A stretch of 64,000 nt of DNA from Helochares maculicollis. Lineage: Eukaryota > Arthropoda > Insecta > Coleoptera > Hydrophilidae. Below the pieces are notes generated by a model. That model saw nothing but the letters and a program-made list of their open reading frames with translations. It was not told the DNA's origin and searched no databases. Where the stretch lies: contig JAWQRO010000015.1 in assembly GCA_033557835.1 (NCBI GenBank), positions 19,369-83,368 of the forward strand. The letters are read 5' to 3'. Below are positions 22,648 through 33,900 of the stretch, piece by piece. How positions within the stretch are numbered: the first letter of the stretch is position 1; each line of letters opens with the position of its first letter. The position numbers and the translations under genes are program-made.

Positions 22648-25600
22648 CTACGCGATCGGTTTGTCCTCGGGAATAGATGGGCTAGTGGCGACGGACCCCG
22701 AACGCGACCTAGCAGTGTCATCGAGGCTTTGGGTTGAACCAGAGCGCGAGACGCTGCTTACCTTTGTCTGAAATACAGTACCTACTTTAGTCTGAAATAC
22801 ATACACAAAACAATCCATTAATAATAAGCTAACTACTGGGTGCATGCTTGCCACTCATTTCGGGATTAAGAGCTATGCCTTGAGAATTCGCTTTTGAGTC
22901 GTGCTAATCCAATTGCTTTTAGTAAACGAATTAATCATTTATACGTGATCGATTAAACTTACCTGCGTTCATACATAGTTTGCCAACTCTATAGTCTATT
23001 TTGTACGTGCTTAAGTATTCTATTACTGATACAAACTAACTATCAGCGTGTGTAACCGAAACCAAAAGGTGAGTATTGAGCAAAATGTACAATACAGTGC
23101 AAGCATGCAATTTGTGGGGAACTAATAATAGTAATCGTGGGAACTATACTAACGTATATATTCTAACAGTGTAAAGTACAGCGATTTGTTACTAAAATAG
23201 ACATTTCGATGGGAAATTATCAGCATTTTGGTAATAAATCCTTTACTCTACGGAAGTATGGTTTACTCTACGACAGTATGGTTTACTACTACGAAACCAG
23301 GGTTTTATTCTACAAAAGTATGGTTTACTTCACGAAAGTATGGTTTACTCCACGAAAGTATGGAAAGTTTGACACCTACCTTCACGTTTTCGTAAGCGCT
23401 ACCAACTTTTTCTTCGATTGACCTAAACGACTCAGAGTGCCTCATCGCACCAAGTTTATGCGTAATATTTCCAGTGATCCCTCCAATTAGAGAGGTCGTT
23501 TTCTGGTATCTGAAACAATGCACATATATATACTAGAATTCATCGTGTCTCGTATAAATTTATTAGCTTTATGCTCTTTTTCTTGCACATAAACTAAACA
23601 ATTGCAATTGGTGAAGAGCTCACGAGTCAGTTTGTCATTCTAACCAATTCCTTTGTTTGAAGCCTTGATTAATTTGTTAATTCAGCGCAATGGATTTATA
23701 TCAGGTCGTTCGGAAAGTTCGTTCGCTTAATACGTTAGTTCGTCGCTTCTCAAGACGTAGATTCTTTTCTAACGCTATCGTCACTTCCTCTCACGTCTTT
23801 CAACTGTTACCTATTGTTTATTTGTGGTCTTGTTGTCGTCGTGAGTGGTTATAACGCTCTAAATACAGTTTTAAAAAGTGGAAGACATGAGTGAAAAAAA
23901 AACATTTTGCGGTTATTTCCGAAAATGTAAAACGAATGCTGAAAATGGTTTCGATAATTTTCTACTGATGACTCTTCTGTAACGGATGCTCCCAGATCGG
24001 GACGACCAAAAGAAATCGTTTCCTGGTAAGTGAGAGACTGAATTATCGTTAAGCCCTGCTTAACAGGGAACGTATCTAGAAGTCATTGTCAACCGTTCAC
24101 GGGGTTATAAAAGAGCTTGGGTTGGTCTAAAATATGGTTTTGTAAGAAATGGGTAATTGTAAAAAAATAATTTTGCAAAGAAAATAGCATAAAAAATGGT
24201 TTTGTGAAAAAATTATTTTGTATACAAATAGTTCTGTAAAAAATAGTTATGTAAAAGAACGGTTTTGTAAAAAACAATTTTGTAAAAAATTGTGTTGTAA
24301 AAAAATGATTTTGTAAAAAAATGGAGTAAGAGAATGATTTTGTAAAAAAATGATCTTGTAAAAAAGCGGTTTTGTAAAAAAAATGATTTTATAAAAAGAA
24401 TTATTTTGTATAAAAAGGGTTTCGTAAAAAATGGTTTAGTAAAAGATCGGATTTGTAAAAAATAACTTTGTAAAAAATCGGTTTTGTAACAAAATGGTTT
24501 TGTGAAAAAAATATTTTGTATACAAATGGTTTTGTAAAAAATAGTTCTGTAAAAGAACGGTTTTGTGAAAAATAATTTTGTCAAAAATTGGTTAATAAAA
24601 AATGGTGTAAAACATGTGAAATTGTTGAAATTGTGAAAAATAGCTTTTGTAAAAAGAATTATTTTGTTAAAATATGGTTTTGTAATCAAATTATTCTGTA
24701 AAAAATTGTGTTATAAAAAAATGGTGTAAAAAATGGTCTTGTGAAAAAATGGTTTTGCAAAAAAAATGGTTTTGTAAAAATTAGGTTTGTAAAAATTGGT
24801 TTTGTATAAAAATGGTTTTGTAAGAAATGATTTTGTATAAATTGGTTTTGTGAAAAAAATGGTTTTGCAAAAAAATTATTCTGTGAACATATGGTTTTGT
24901 AAAAAATTGTGTAAAAAATGGTTTTGTAAAAAAAATGATTTTGTATAAAAAAGGTTTTGTAAAAAATGGTTTAGTAAAAGATCGGATTTGTAAAAGAATA
25001 ACTGTAAAAAAATGGTTTTGTAAAAAAATGGTGTAAAAAATGGTTTTGTAAAAAATTCTAAATAAATTACTTTAAAAACCGAACGAATTTTCCAAACAAC
25101 TCAATATATATGCATAATTAATACAATAATGGAACACGAATCTCACTCTACGGCTCATAGGCAAGCCATACCTGGTTATGAATATGTACAAACATTTCGA
25201 TAGTGAGCATTGTTATAATTAAAATACATGGAATACTTTCCGTGTAATTGAAAAGGAAGTGTTCTAGAAATAATTATGTACTAAAATGCAGTCGAGAGCT
25301 TAATTAAGGCAAACTTTCTACTACTCGGTGCAAAAATATTTACATGCCAAAGTGATTAACGACTACTTTTATACTTACATGGGAGCATCTGTGACAGCCT
25401 TGGTTACTTGACCAACTTTACTCTCCACAGTTTGGTAACTATTCAAAAAATAACAATAATAATAACTGATAAACATGCACTATACAATATTTACAATACT
25501 CATACAAAAGAAATTGAAAACTCGGTAACGATTTACTGAGAAAACGCACTAATCGTAAGATACACAAACGATTATAGAATTTTAGATATGAAACGATAAA

Positions 25601-27577
25601 TCTGTACAGGCTAGAAAATCATAACCGTATTTGGAAAGAAAAATGAACTTACACATTACTTTCTTTAACATTTTTAATGCCTTGGTTCATGTCCTCGGAG
25701 AGCTCTTTCCAGACGGTTATTCCTAAATTACGCTTAAGCTCTGCACTACGGCGTACCTTCGAAGCTAAGACGGTCCGCAGAGTGGCGATTTCATCTTCTA
25801 TTTGAGCAAGTTCCGTTTTCCATGCATTATGTTGCTGCTCCTGCTCCTCCGCCGATAAGTGCGACAAATCTTGGGCCAAGGAGTCTCCAGCAGCTGCCGC
25901 TTCTTCTGGAAGAAATTTCGAATTACAAACCAAATATTGGGCTCGCAAACGTGACATTCGTTCCACCCGAGCATACCTAACGACTTGCTTCTCTCTGTTT
26001 TCTTCTTTTTGTACATTTTCTGCCGCCTAACTTAATTGCAATGCAACACAAATTCATGGGAAGACACACTAGTCGCACAAAACTCTGAAGGCACAGCAAC
26101 ATAATTGACAAGTACTAATCTTCACTAATTGCATTAGTGCGGGTCGGTTCAATATGGTGGGCTTTAACATTTCGTAACGTATCGAGTGTCAGTTTAAAGC
26201 ACGAAAGGCTTGTTAGTGGTAATATGAGAAACGTTGATGGGGACGTACATTGCGCCGAGCATGAACTGTTCGTTTATCGCTAATAAAGAGAAAAGGCTTC
26301 AATTGCAGTGCTTAATTAATTGATGTGCATATTAATTTAATTGAAGCAAAGCGTGCGTGTTTAGTGGGCATTGTTTTGTTGTAATCCGGCTACACAATAA
26401 ACGTGATTCATAAGTAAATATTGAATCGATATCTCAAGGCTGTGTGCATTAAATTTTATTTAAACAATACAGTTATTATTCAAAATATCAACACAAAATT
26501 AACTCCTATCTCCAGCTCTAATCAAATAATTGTGGAAAGAAGTAAACATAACGATTTTGGAAGTTGTAGTTTACGAAGGTTGGGCACTTACCAGATCCGT
26601 TTAAGCTAATTTCTAAGTATTTCCTAAAATTGTTATCCCTGGGTAGTTTGGCTAAATAAGGCTTCGTTAAATCACAGTACGTTACACGAACCTGCCGTTT
26701 GAAATTTTTCTTGAAGAACGCCTGAATTATGGCGTTGGCACGTTTCACATTGAAAAATTCAGCTTCGACGTTCACAGATTCATCACAGCCGTTGAGCGAG
26801 GGCAAGCTGTTGGAGTTTAGCTCGTCAAAGTCCAGCTGCCGCAAGTCGAAGAGTTCCAGCTCGTTCTCCAGGTCGTCGTTTACGTCCAAATACTCGATGT
26901 GGTCAAGCTCGTCCAGGCTGGGGGTCGTGGTAGTGTTCGGGTTAAAGTAAGGGTCTTCTATGTACTCCACGCTGTTGTCTTCGCTAGTAGTCATTTTTGT
27001 ACTAAGCCTTGGGCCGGCAGCATTTACATTTCGCCAATTTTTCTCGCGGTTTACACTTCATAAATTTATGTAAAATTCATGACACAGCTGTGCCACTCGA
27101 AGCATGGAGAGGAATTTATTTCTTTGTGCTCGGCTGTGTGAGTGAAGGAACTTTCACCCTGGGACTAAGTGGCTCGGCTATGCAACACTCAAGTCGAATG
27201 AGAACACGTTTGTGCTTTAGCGATATGCATACATCATTTTAAGATTGATTTAATCACGTATTTGACTTTGTAAGGTCAAATATAGTACTCATTGTGAGAA
27301 AACAAACACTCGGACTACCGCAACTAAAAACTAACGGTATTGCATGACACGTCACGTATTTTTTAGATCGTCGCTATTAAGCGGCTTGGTCTACTTCGGT
27401 ACGGAAATGGAAATTGTTACAGACGTGCTTAAAAGGCTCCCTTCCCAAAAAGATTGTTGCTGCAATTTTATTTGCGGGTTTTTTGCCGATTGGAAGTCGT
27501 ACAGAGGCAAGTAAGTAGATATATGAGGAATGGAGGGGAACGTTACCTGCTGTTGGACTGATGTTATTCATTTTCAC
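22648..27577 (-). CDS. TPD52: Tumour protein D52 family protein
   Basis: Small coiled-coil adaptor family linked to vesicle traffic and secretion. Exons on the minus strand: 27577-27547 (MKMNNISPTA), 25905-25653, optional 25438-25379, 23509-23380, and the last exon from 22791 or 22767 to 22648. Phases agree (1, 2, 2, 0), giving 177-205 residues, normal for the family. Core signatures: HLSAEEQEQQHNAWKTELAQ, then the coiled coil EIATLRTVLASKVRRSAELK and RNLGITVWKELSEDM, and KLGAMRHSESFRSIEEKV, the conserved C-terminal block. The tail is Ser-rich (SRSGSTQSLDDTARSRSGS). An alternative 134-residue first exon lies at 26592-26994 and joins the same acceptor. A large mariner/minisatellite sits in the intron before exon 23509-23380. 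Drosophila CG5174 is the probable counterpart. Confidence 0.9.
22767..22791 (-). other. Tandem alternative 3' splice sites, 24 nt apart (TPD52)
   Basis: On the minus strand GTATTTCAG occurs twice, followed by ACTAAAGTA (exon start 22791) and ACAAAGGTA (exon start 22767). Both keep frame after the donor at 23380. The 24-nt difference adds TKVGTVFQ. The two sites look like a duplication of the acceptor plus the first codons. Confidence 0.6.
23220..23365. repeat. 20-22-bp tandem repeat
   Basis: GAAAGTATGGTTTACTCTAC-like units occur about six times in the TPD52 intron, immediately next to the donor of exon 23509-23380. Units differ by several bases. Confidence 0.7.
23701..25104. mobile_element. 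Mariner element gutted by an internal minisatellite
   Basis: The left end TCAGGTCGTTCGGAAAGTTC and the reverse complement of the right end (TTGAGTTGTTTGGAAAATTC) are alike, both continue GTTCGG/GTTCGC, and both are flanked by TA (23699 and 25105). Inside the left part, DAPRSGRPKEIV (near 23977-24012), an irritans-type mariner transposase motif, and a start-like ATG at 23887 are readable, with stops. From about 24110 the transposase sequence gives way to a minisatellite. This is a dead element within the TPD52 intron. Confidence 0.75.
24110..25060. repeat. Degenerate ~15-bp minisatellite (ATGGTTTTGTAAAAA)
   Basis: Roughly 60 imperfect units of ATGGTTTTGTAAAAA and variants (GATTTTGTAAAAAA, ATTATTTTGTATAAA) fill almost 1 kb. 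Longer higher-order repeats are visible (TAGTAAAAGATCGGATTTGT at about 24438 and 24971). Minus-strand open frames across it (Phe/Lys-rich, up to 158 codons) are artefacts of composition. Confidence 0.85.
25379..25438 (-). CDS. TPD52 60-nt cassette exon
   Basis: Between acceptor TTTTGAATAG and donor GTAAGTAT on the minus strand lies a 60-nt segment of phase 2-2 encoding YQTVESKVGQVTKAVTDAP. Inclusion keeps frame between 25653 and 23509. The downstream constitutive exon begins YQKTTSLIGGIT, so both start with the same codon context. Confidence 0.65.
26592..26994 (-). CDS. TPD52 alternative first exon with a long acidic N-terminus
   Basis: ATG at 26994 opens 134 codons ending in phase 1 at a strong donor (TCTG|GTAAGT), the same phase as the short first exon, so it can splice to 25905. 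Residues 1-70 are very acidic and rich in Asp, Glu, Asn and Thr (TTTTPSLDELDHIEYLDV). The rest is basic and hydrophobic (RANAIIQAFFKKNFKRQVRV). I recognise no domain. It could be an isoform-specific N-terminus from an internal promoter or, less likely, a separate gene. Confidence 0.65.
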
Positions 27578-27866
27578 TGATTAGACACTGTGTATTGGTT
27601 CGAAATTGCCGAAAAATGTGGAAATTCACAAAAACAATAATCGTAGTTCTTGACAATCTGTCTTCCACTGTTCGCTGAATAGTCGGTAAAGCAGGTGTTT
27701 CTGCGTGTCGCAACTAGCGACATCTGTTTGTGTAACGATGAGGTTTGTTTACAGAATTTGTGTGTTTTTCAACATTTTTTTTCTGAACTGATCGTAGCTG
27801 AATTTCTGATTTTAGAGGGAGGGAAGGGGTAGGAAATTGCTCGCTTATAGGGAAAATATGCTGTAA

Positions 27867-27872
27867 TTTATT
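27867..27872 (-). other. Polyadenylation signal of the four-unit channel gene
   Basis: TTTATT on the plus strand (AATAAA on minus) lies about 62 bases past the stop at 27934-27936. The gene therefore ends about 300 bases upstream of the TPD52 start at 27577. Confidence 0.65.
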
Positions 27873-27933
27873 AGAGGGTATTATAAAAGTCACTCTACGC
27901 CAGCGTGGAATAAAAATTCTCTTTGGTGTGCGA

Positions 27934-30900
27934 TTATTTGTAAAACGTCGGGTATGTGGGAACTTTCTTGCATGTAATATATCTTGTAATGCCCATTTGC
28001 TGCGCTTTCTTCTCGATTTGTTCTTTTGAAGCGGGAAAATAGTCTAATAGGTAAATCCATTCGTTTCTGCGTATCGTCACGACTTCTACTATGGTGATTG
28101 CTTTGTATGTTCGTTTATGTGGAATGAGGAATAATCCTTGGCCTTCCCCAAAAGATGCTCCTGCAATAAAAAATATACGTTTCGATGGGGTTGCTCCCAA
28201 AATGAGAGTAGGGTATTATCACATAATACACATAATGCTCACTCAAGGCGGCTTATTGGAATTTGGTGTCCGAGAAATGAATGGCGGCCATTTTGAGATT
28301 AGTAACAGCAATGGGCGAAAATTGAGTTTTTATATTTTCTTCCCAACCGTTTGAAATTACGTTTTTACTAACTCTCGGCTGACTAATTATATTTTTAACC
28401 AATTGTTTTAGAGTTGTAAAAATTCTAAATCGAACAAATAAATTAATTAAATGCCCTTTTTTAGGTTATTATGCCACCATAGTTAAAATTGTTATTTAAA
28501 AAATTATTTTTTGTTGCCTTCAGTGGGTGACAAGGATCGAATAAATAAAAGATTTTTAAATGATTGATATAGAAATATGGTTTACATGCCACAGATGAAA
28601 ATGTATTTGGCAAGTTTGTTGTGCCTGCTCGTGCATTTGTATTATATGTAATAAAAGTAGAAATGTTTTTGAAAATTTTGATTCAGTAGCTGCAGACGTA
28701 AAAGTTGGCCACCAATTAAAATTGTTGCTAAAGAGTATTAAAATTGAGCATCCATGTTCTCAATTTCCTTTACAGTATTTAATTAATTTGTTCAATTTTT
28801 TAATTTTTATTAACTCTCGGCTGACTAATTATATTTTTAGCCAATTGTTTTAAAGTTGTAAAAATTCTAAATCGAATAAATAAATTAACTAAATACTGTA
28901 AAAAAATTTTTTTTACAATTTTAACTATTGTGGCATAATAACCTAAAAAAGCATTTAATTAATTTATTTGTTAGATTTAGAATTTTTACAACTTTAAAAC
29001 AATTGGCTAAAAATATAATTAGTCAGTCGAGAGTTAGTAAAAATTTAAAAATTGAACAAATAAATTAATTAAATACTGTAAAGGAAATTGAGAACATAGA
29101 TGTTCAATTTTAATACTCTTTGGCAATAATTTTAATTGGTGGCCAACTTTTACGTCTGCAGCTACTGAATTAAATTTTTCAAAAAACATTTCTTCTACTT
29201 TTATTACATATAATTCAAATGCACGAGCAGGCACAACAAACTTGCCAAATACATTTTCATCTGTGGTATGGAAACTTCTCAGATGAGAAGTTGGGGTACA
29301 AAATGATCAATCATATTTCTATATCAATCATTTAAAAATCTTTTATTTATTCGATCCTTGTCACCCACTGAAGGCAACAAAAAATAATTTTTTAAATAAC
29401 AATTTTAACTATGGTGGCATATTAACCTAAAAAAGAGCATTTAATTAATTTATTTGTTCGATTTAGAATTTTTACAACTTTAAAACAATTGGCTAAAAAT
29501 ATAATTAGTCAGTCGAGAGTTAGAAAAAATTTAAAAATCGAACAAATAAATTAATTAAATACTGTAAAGGAAATTGAGAACATTGATGCTGAATTTTAAT
29601 ACTCTGTAGCAACAATTTTAATTGGTGGCCAACTTTTACGTCTGCAGTTACTGAATTAAATTTTTCAAAAATCATTTCTTCTACTTTTATTACATATAAT
29701 ATAAATGCGTGAGCAGGCACAACAAACTTGCCAAATACATTTCCATCTGGAAACTTCTCAGATGAGAAGTTGGGGTACAAAATGATCAACCATATTTCTG
29801 TATCAATCATTTAAAAATCTTTTATTTATTTGAGCCTTGTCGCCCACTGAAGGCGACAAAAAATAATTTTTTAAATAACAATTTTAACTATGGTGGCATA
29901 AAACCTAAAAAAGAGCATTTAATTAATTTATTTGTTCGATTTAGAATTTTTACAACTTTAAAACAATTGGCTAAAAATATAGTCAGCCGAGAGTTAGAAA
30001 AAATTTAAAAATCGAACAAATAAATTAATTAATTACTGTAAAGGAAATTGAGAACATGGATGCTCAATTTTAATACTCTGTAGCAACAATTTTAATTGGT
30101 GGCCAACTTTTACGTCTGCAGCTATTGAATCAAATTTTTCAAAAAACATTTCTTCTACTTTTATTACATATAATACAAATGCACGAGCAGGCACAACAAA
30201 CTTGCCCAATACATTTTCATCTGTAGCATGGAAACTTCTCAGATGAGAAGTTGGGGTACAAAATGATCAACCATATTTCTATATCAATCATTTAAAAATC
30301 TTTTATTTATTCGAGCCTTGTCGCCCACTGAAGGCAACAAAAAATAATTTTTTAAATAACAATTTTAACTATGGTGACATAATAACCTAAAAAAGAGCAT
30401 TTAATTAATTTATTTGTTCGATTTAGAATTTTTACAACTTTAAAACAATTGGCTAAAAATATAATTAGTCAGTCGAGAGTTAGTAAAAATTAAAAAATCG
30501 AACAAATAAATTAATTAAATGCTCTTTTTTAGGTTATTATGCCACCATAGTTAAAATTGTAAAATTTTTTTTTTTTTACAGTATTTAGTTAATTTATTTA
30601 TTCGATTCAGAATTTTTACAACTTTAAAACAATTGGCTAAAAAATAATTAGACAGCCGAGAGTTGGTAAAAATTAAAAAATGTAATTAATGTATAATAGA
30701 TTAATGTAATTATTTCATTTTGAAGCTTTCGTTCCAAAAATTTCAAACGTTTGCGGAGAAAGTATAAAAATTCAAATTTCGCGCGCTGTTGTTACTAATC
30801 TCAAAATGGCCGCCATTCATTTCTCGGACGCCAACTTCAAAGAAGCCGCCTTGAGTGACCATTATGTGTATTACGTAATATTATTATACACCTATTAGAA

Positions 30901-33900
30901 CTACTGATTACCTGTTGACAAAACGTTCAGCAGAACGTAATTTCCTGCCACCACCTCGTATTGTTCCACATCTCCGCTGTGTATAAAATATATAGTTCCG
31001 TCCATATCGCCTTTCTCTACGATAATGTTTTCGGGAAAAAAGACAGCCCTCTCGAAAAAGCAGACCAGCTGCCTTATGAAGTCAACGTGGGTGTTCATAA
31101 AAAGCGGATGCGTCTCTATGTACTTTCCATAGAGCCCAGACATGATGTCCTGCTTCAGATATGAGGGGGCATCCCTAATCAGAGTAGGTGTTGACTCGCC
31201 AGCTTGACGTTTCCACAAAAGTGTCAAATAATTCCACGTTGTGTGTATTATGATCGGAGAGATGTTCTGTACCTAAATTGACAATAAATTGCTTATTTAT
31301 CAGCGCCTATCGGAACCGCAAAAACAGGAAACTACCTCCAAGTAATCGTTGAACATGTTGAGATAATACTCGTACTCCGTCATGCTATAATTCTCCACAA
31401 CCAAAATGGCGGCGAATGCTCCAGTCACTAGTCCGATCGCATACAACGACCCCAAGCTTATAAGCAATGATACTAACAATTGCAGGAGTGTTGTGGGGGC
31501 AGAATCCCTCATTCCGGTCGTTGTGAATATATTAATAACGTATGAATAGGCAATTACGTATGTATCTGGTATCGTTGTCGTGTTTTCGTAAACTTTAGTG
31601 CCAGTTCTAATGTTCGATATGTAGAGACATCTGTAGTTTGGGCAGGCTACAGTAAACCTGCCAAGGAAAATTGTTGATTTAATCTTAATTTGAGTTGAGT
31701 AATAGGTCGAATTAGTCTCAGTTTAAGTTAAATTAGTCTCAATTTTAAAATCGATGTGTTTGGAACGGTTCATCGCGCCGTTAGTCGAGCGCAGCGGCCA
31801 ACCCAGCGCCTCCGGACTGGGGATAAAACCCTATTTGAGAGTCCTGAGGCGCGAGGTCGCGTCTTTCTGATGTAAAAACCGAATATTCCGAAGGAGGCGA
31901 GCTTCTACAGAGTATTTAACTATACATACCATAAGCAAGTGCAGCACTCGAAGAACATGAGTAGATGGTACGTCATATGCACCCACTTTAAAGCGGTGCT
32001 AATGGAGAGCTTCAGCTTGCACTCTTTATAGTAATATTCTGTGTAGTGGTACCGAAGCAGGCGATTAAATATTAAGTATTTCAGGATGGATTCATCGTCT
32101 GAGAAGATGTCAGCGAACAGAGCTATTGGAATTATGCTGATTACATCGAAGAGCATAAAACTATGTACGTACTTCATCAGTATGAGCTTTAAATCTGTGA
32201 CTACAATTCCTAACTCAGGTTCTATGTATGATATGTGACACTGCACATAAATTTTTATTAAAAATATTACATCGTAGGTGTGGACCAATGATCTCCTGAA
32301 AGCGTTTGGGATTATTGTATGGTCAAAAAAATCAGGGCACGTTACCTTAACCCGGCGTATTTGGGAGCAGCGATGAACATAAAGTGTAGCGTAATGAACG
32401 TGCAAATGGGTATCAAATGGCAGCAAATAACGTAATCGAACAACTTGTAGTAAGAGTTCTCCGGATCGATGACCCCATGTAGTCTACGAAACTTCATCGC
32501 GAAAGTCTTAATCGGCACAACGGTAACAGACGCCAAATCCTTTTCCTCGGTTGTCGTGGTACTGCCAGACTCAAAGTACTCCAATTTCATCATGTTGACA
32601 CCTTGGAGCCGCTGCTTTAGTTGGGGTACATCAGACACGATCTGATGGAAGAGCTCATTCGGTATCGACAGAAGATCCGTGTGGACCAAGGCGGTCACTT
32701 TTATAGTTTGTCGCTTATTAGGCTGCTTCGAGAAGTTTCCTAGAACCACACGAATGAAAGTGATTGTATTTCAAGTTGGGCTACCCACAAATTTAGTACC
32801 GAAAGCACCACCAACCCCTAGGGTGGTAATCTTAAAATTGGCGATCACCACGTCCACCTGACCTTTATAAATAATGTATATGTAGTGCTGCACGTCATTG
32901 CAGCGGATTATTTCGGCATCCTTGCGAAAGTAAAGCTGGGTAATGTGGATGCAAAACATTTTGATAAAACTCTCGTCCATGTCCCGGAACAGCCCCACGT
33001 TGTGGAGTACCTTCCCGTACATGTGATAAGCGACGTCCCTGTGGAGATGAGTGTGCAGGCTTTTGAGGATATTCGTGATCCTAATGCCTCGCGTTCGCTT
33101 CCAAACGTGCTCGAAATGAGCTATGGTCTTCTCCGTTAGAGCCTCATCCACTATTTCCCCATCCATGAACTGCGTAAAGGACTTCACGTACCCACGATAG
33201 GTAATCAAGCTTGTATTACCTACGATCTGCAACGAAACGCTATAAATCCAAGAGGAGAGATTGGCACGACTCTTACCCCGATGCTGGTCATGGCAGACAA
33301 AATGTACCATCTGATTATGAACCCAACGAAGAATATAACCAAAAACCAGACGATCTCTTGCGCCGAAATCGTGGGAAAAGCCCCACAACCCCCCGAGGTA
33401 AAAAGCATGACGATTATGTACAAAGAATAAACGAACACCTCCTGCGGCTTGTTATTCGATCGGAAAGACGATTGGGCCAGCCACGACTCATTCTTACAAA
33501 ACGGCTTCACCACTCCATGTTCGAAAGTGTATCTGCAGACGAGGTCCTGATTGACAGCTGCTAAAGTGATCAAAATTGTCAACACGAATATTAAATATTT
33601 GATCATTTGTATTAGTTTCGTCCTGCTCCAATTCGAGTCGTTCTGGTAAAGGTTCAACAGCCCGACAATCCTGTAGTACTGGAGCATCCTAATAATGATC
33701 ACGGCCGTCAGAGCTACGAGTTTTGTAGTGTTCTGGAGCTTTTTATGGTCCACGAAAAACATGGGCAGGACACTTAGAATGTCGATCATGAAGCTGGTGC
33801 TGAGGTAATGCTTCGCTGTGTACAAGGGGTGCGTCACTAAAATCCCCTTTTTGTTGTAATACTCCACGTGCAGCCGAATGTAGAGATCGGGAATTGTCAC

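Noticed and set aside
24213..24689. 158-codon minus-strand frame rich in Phe, Thr and Lys
   Set aside because: It is a translation of the TTTTGTAAAAA minisatellite; the length comes from stop-poor repeat composition.
27009..27242. 77-codon plus-strand frame between the two TPD52 first exons
   Set aside because: No resemblance to a known family and no gene context; it lies in the intron or promoter of TPD52.
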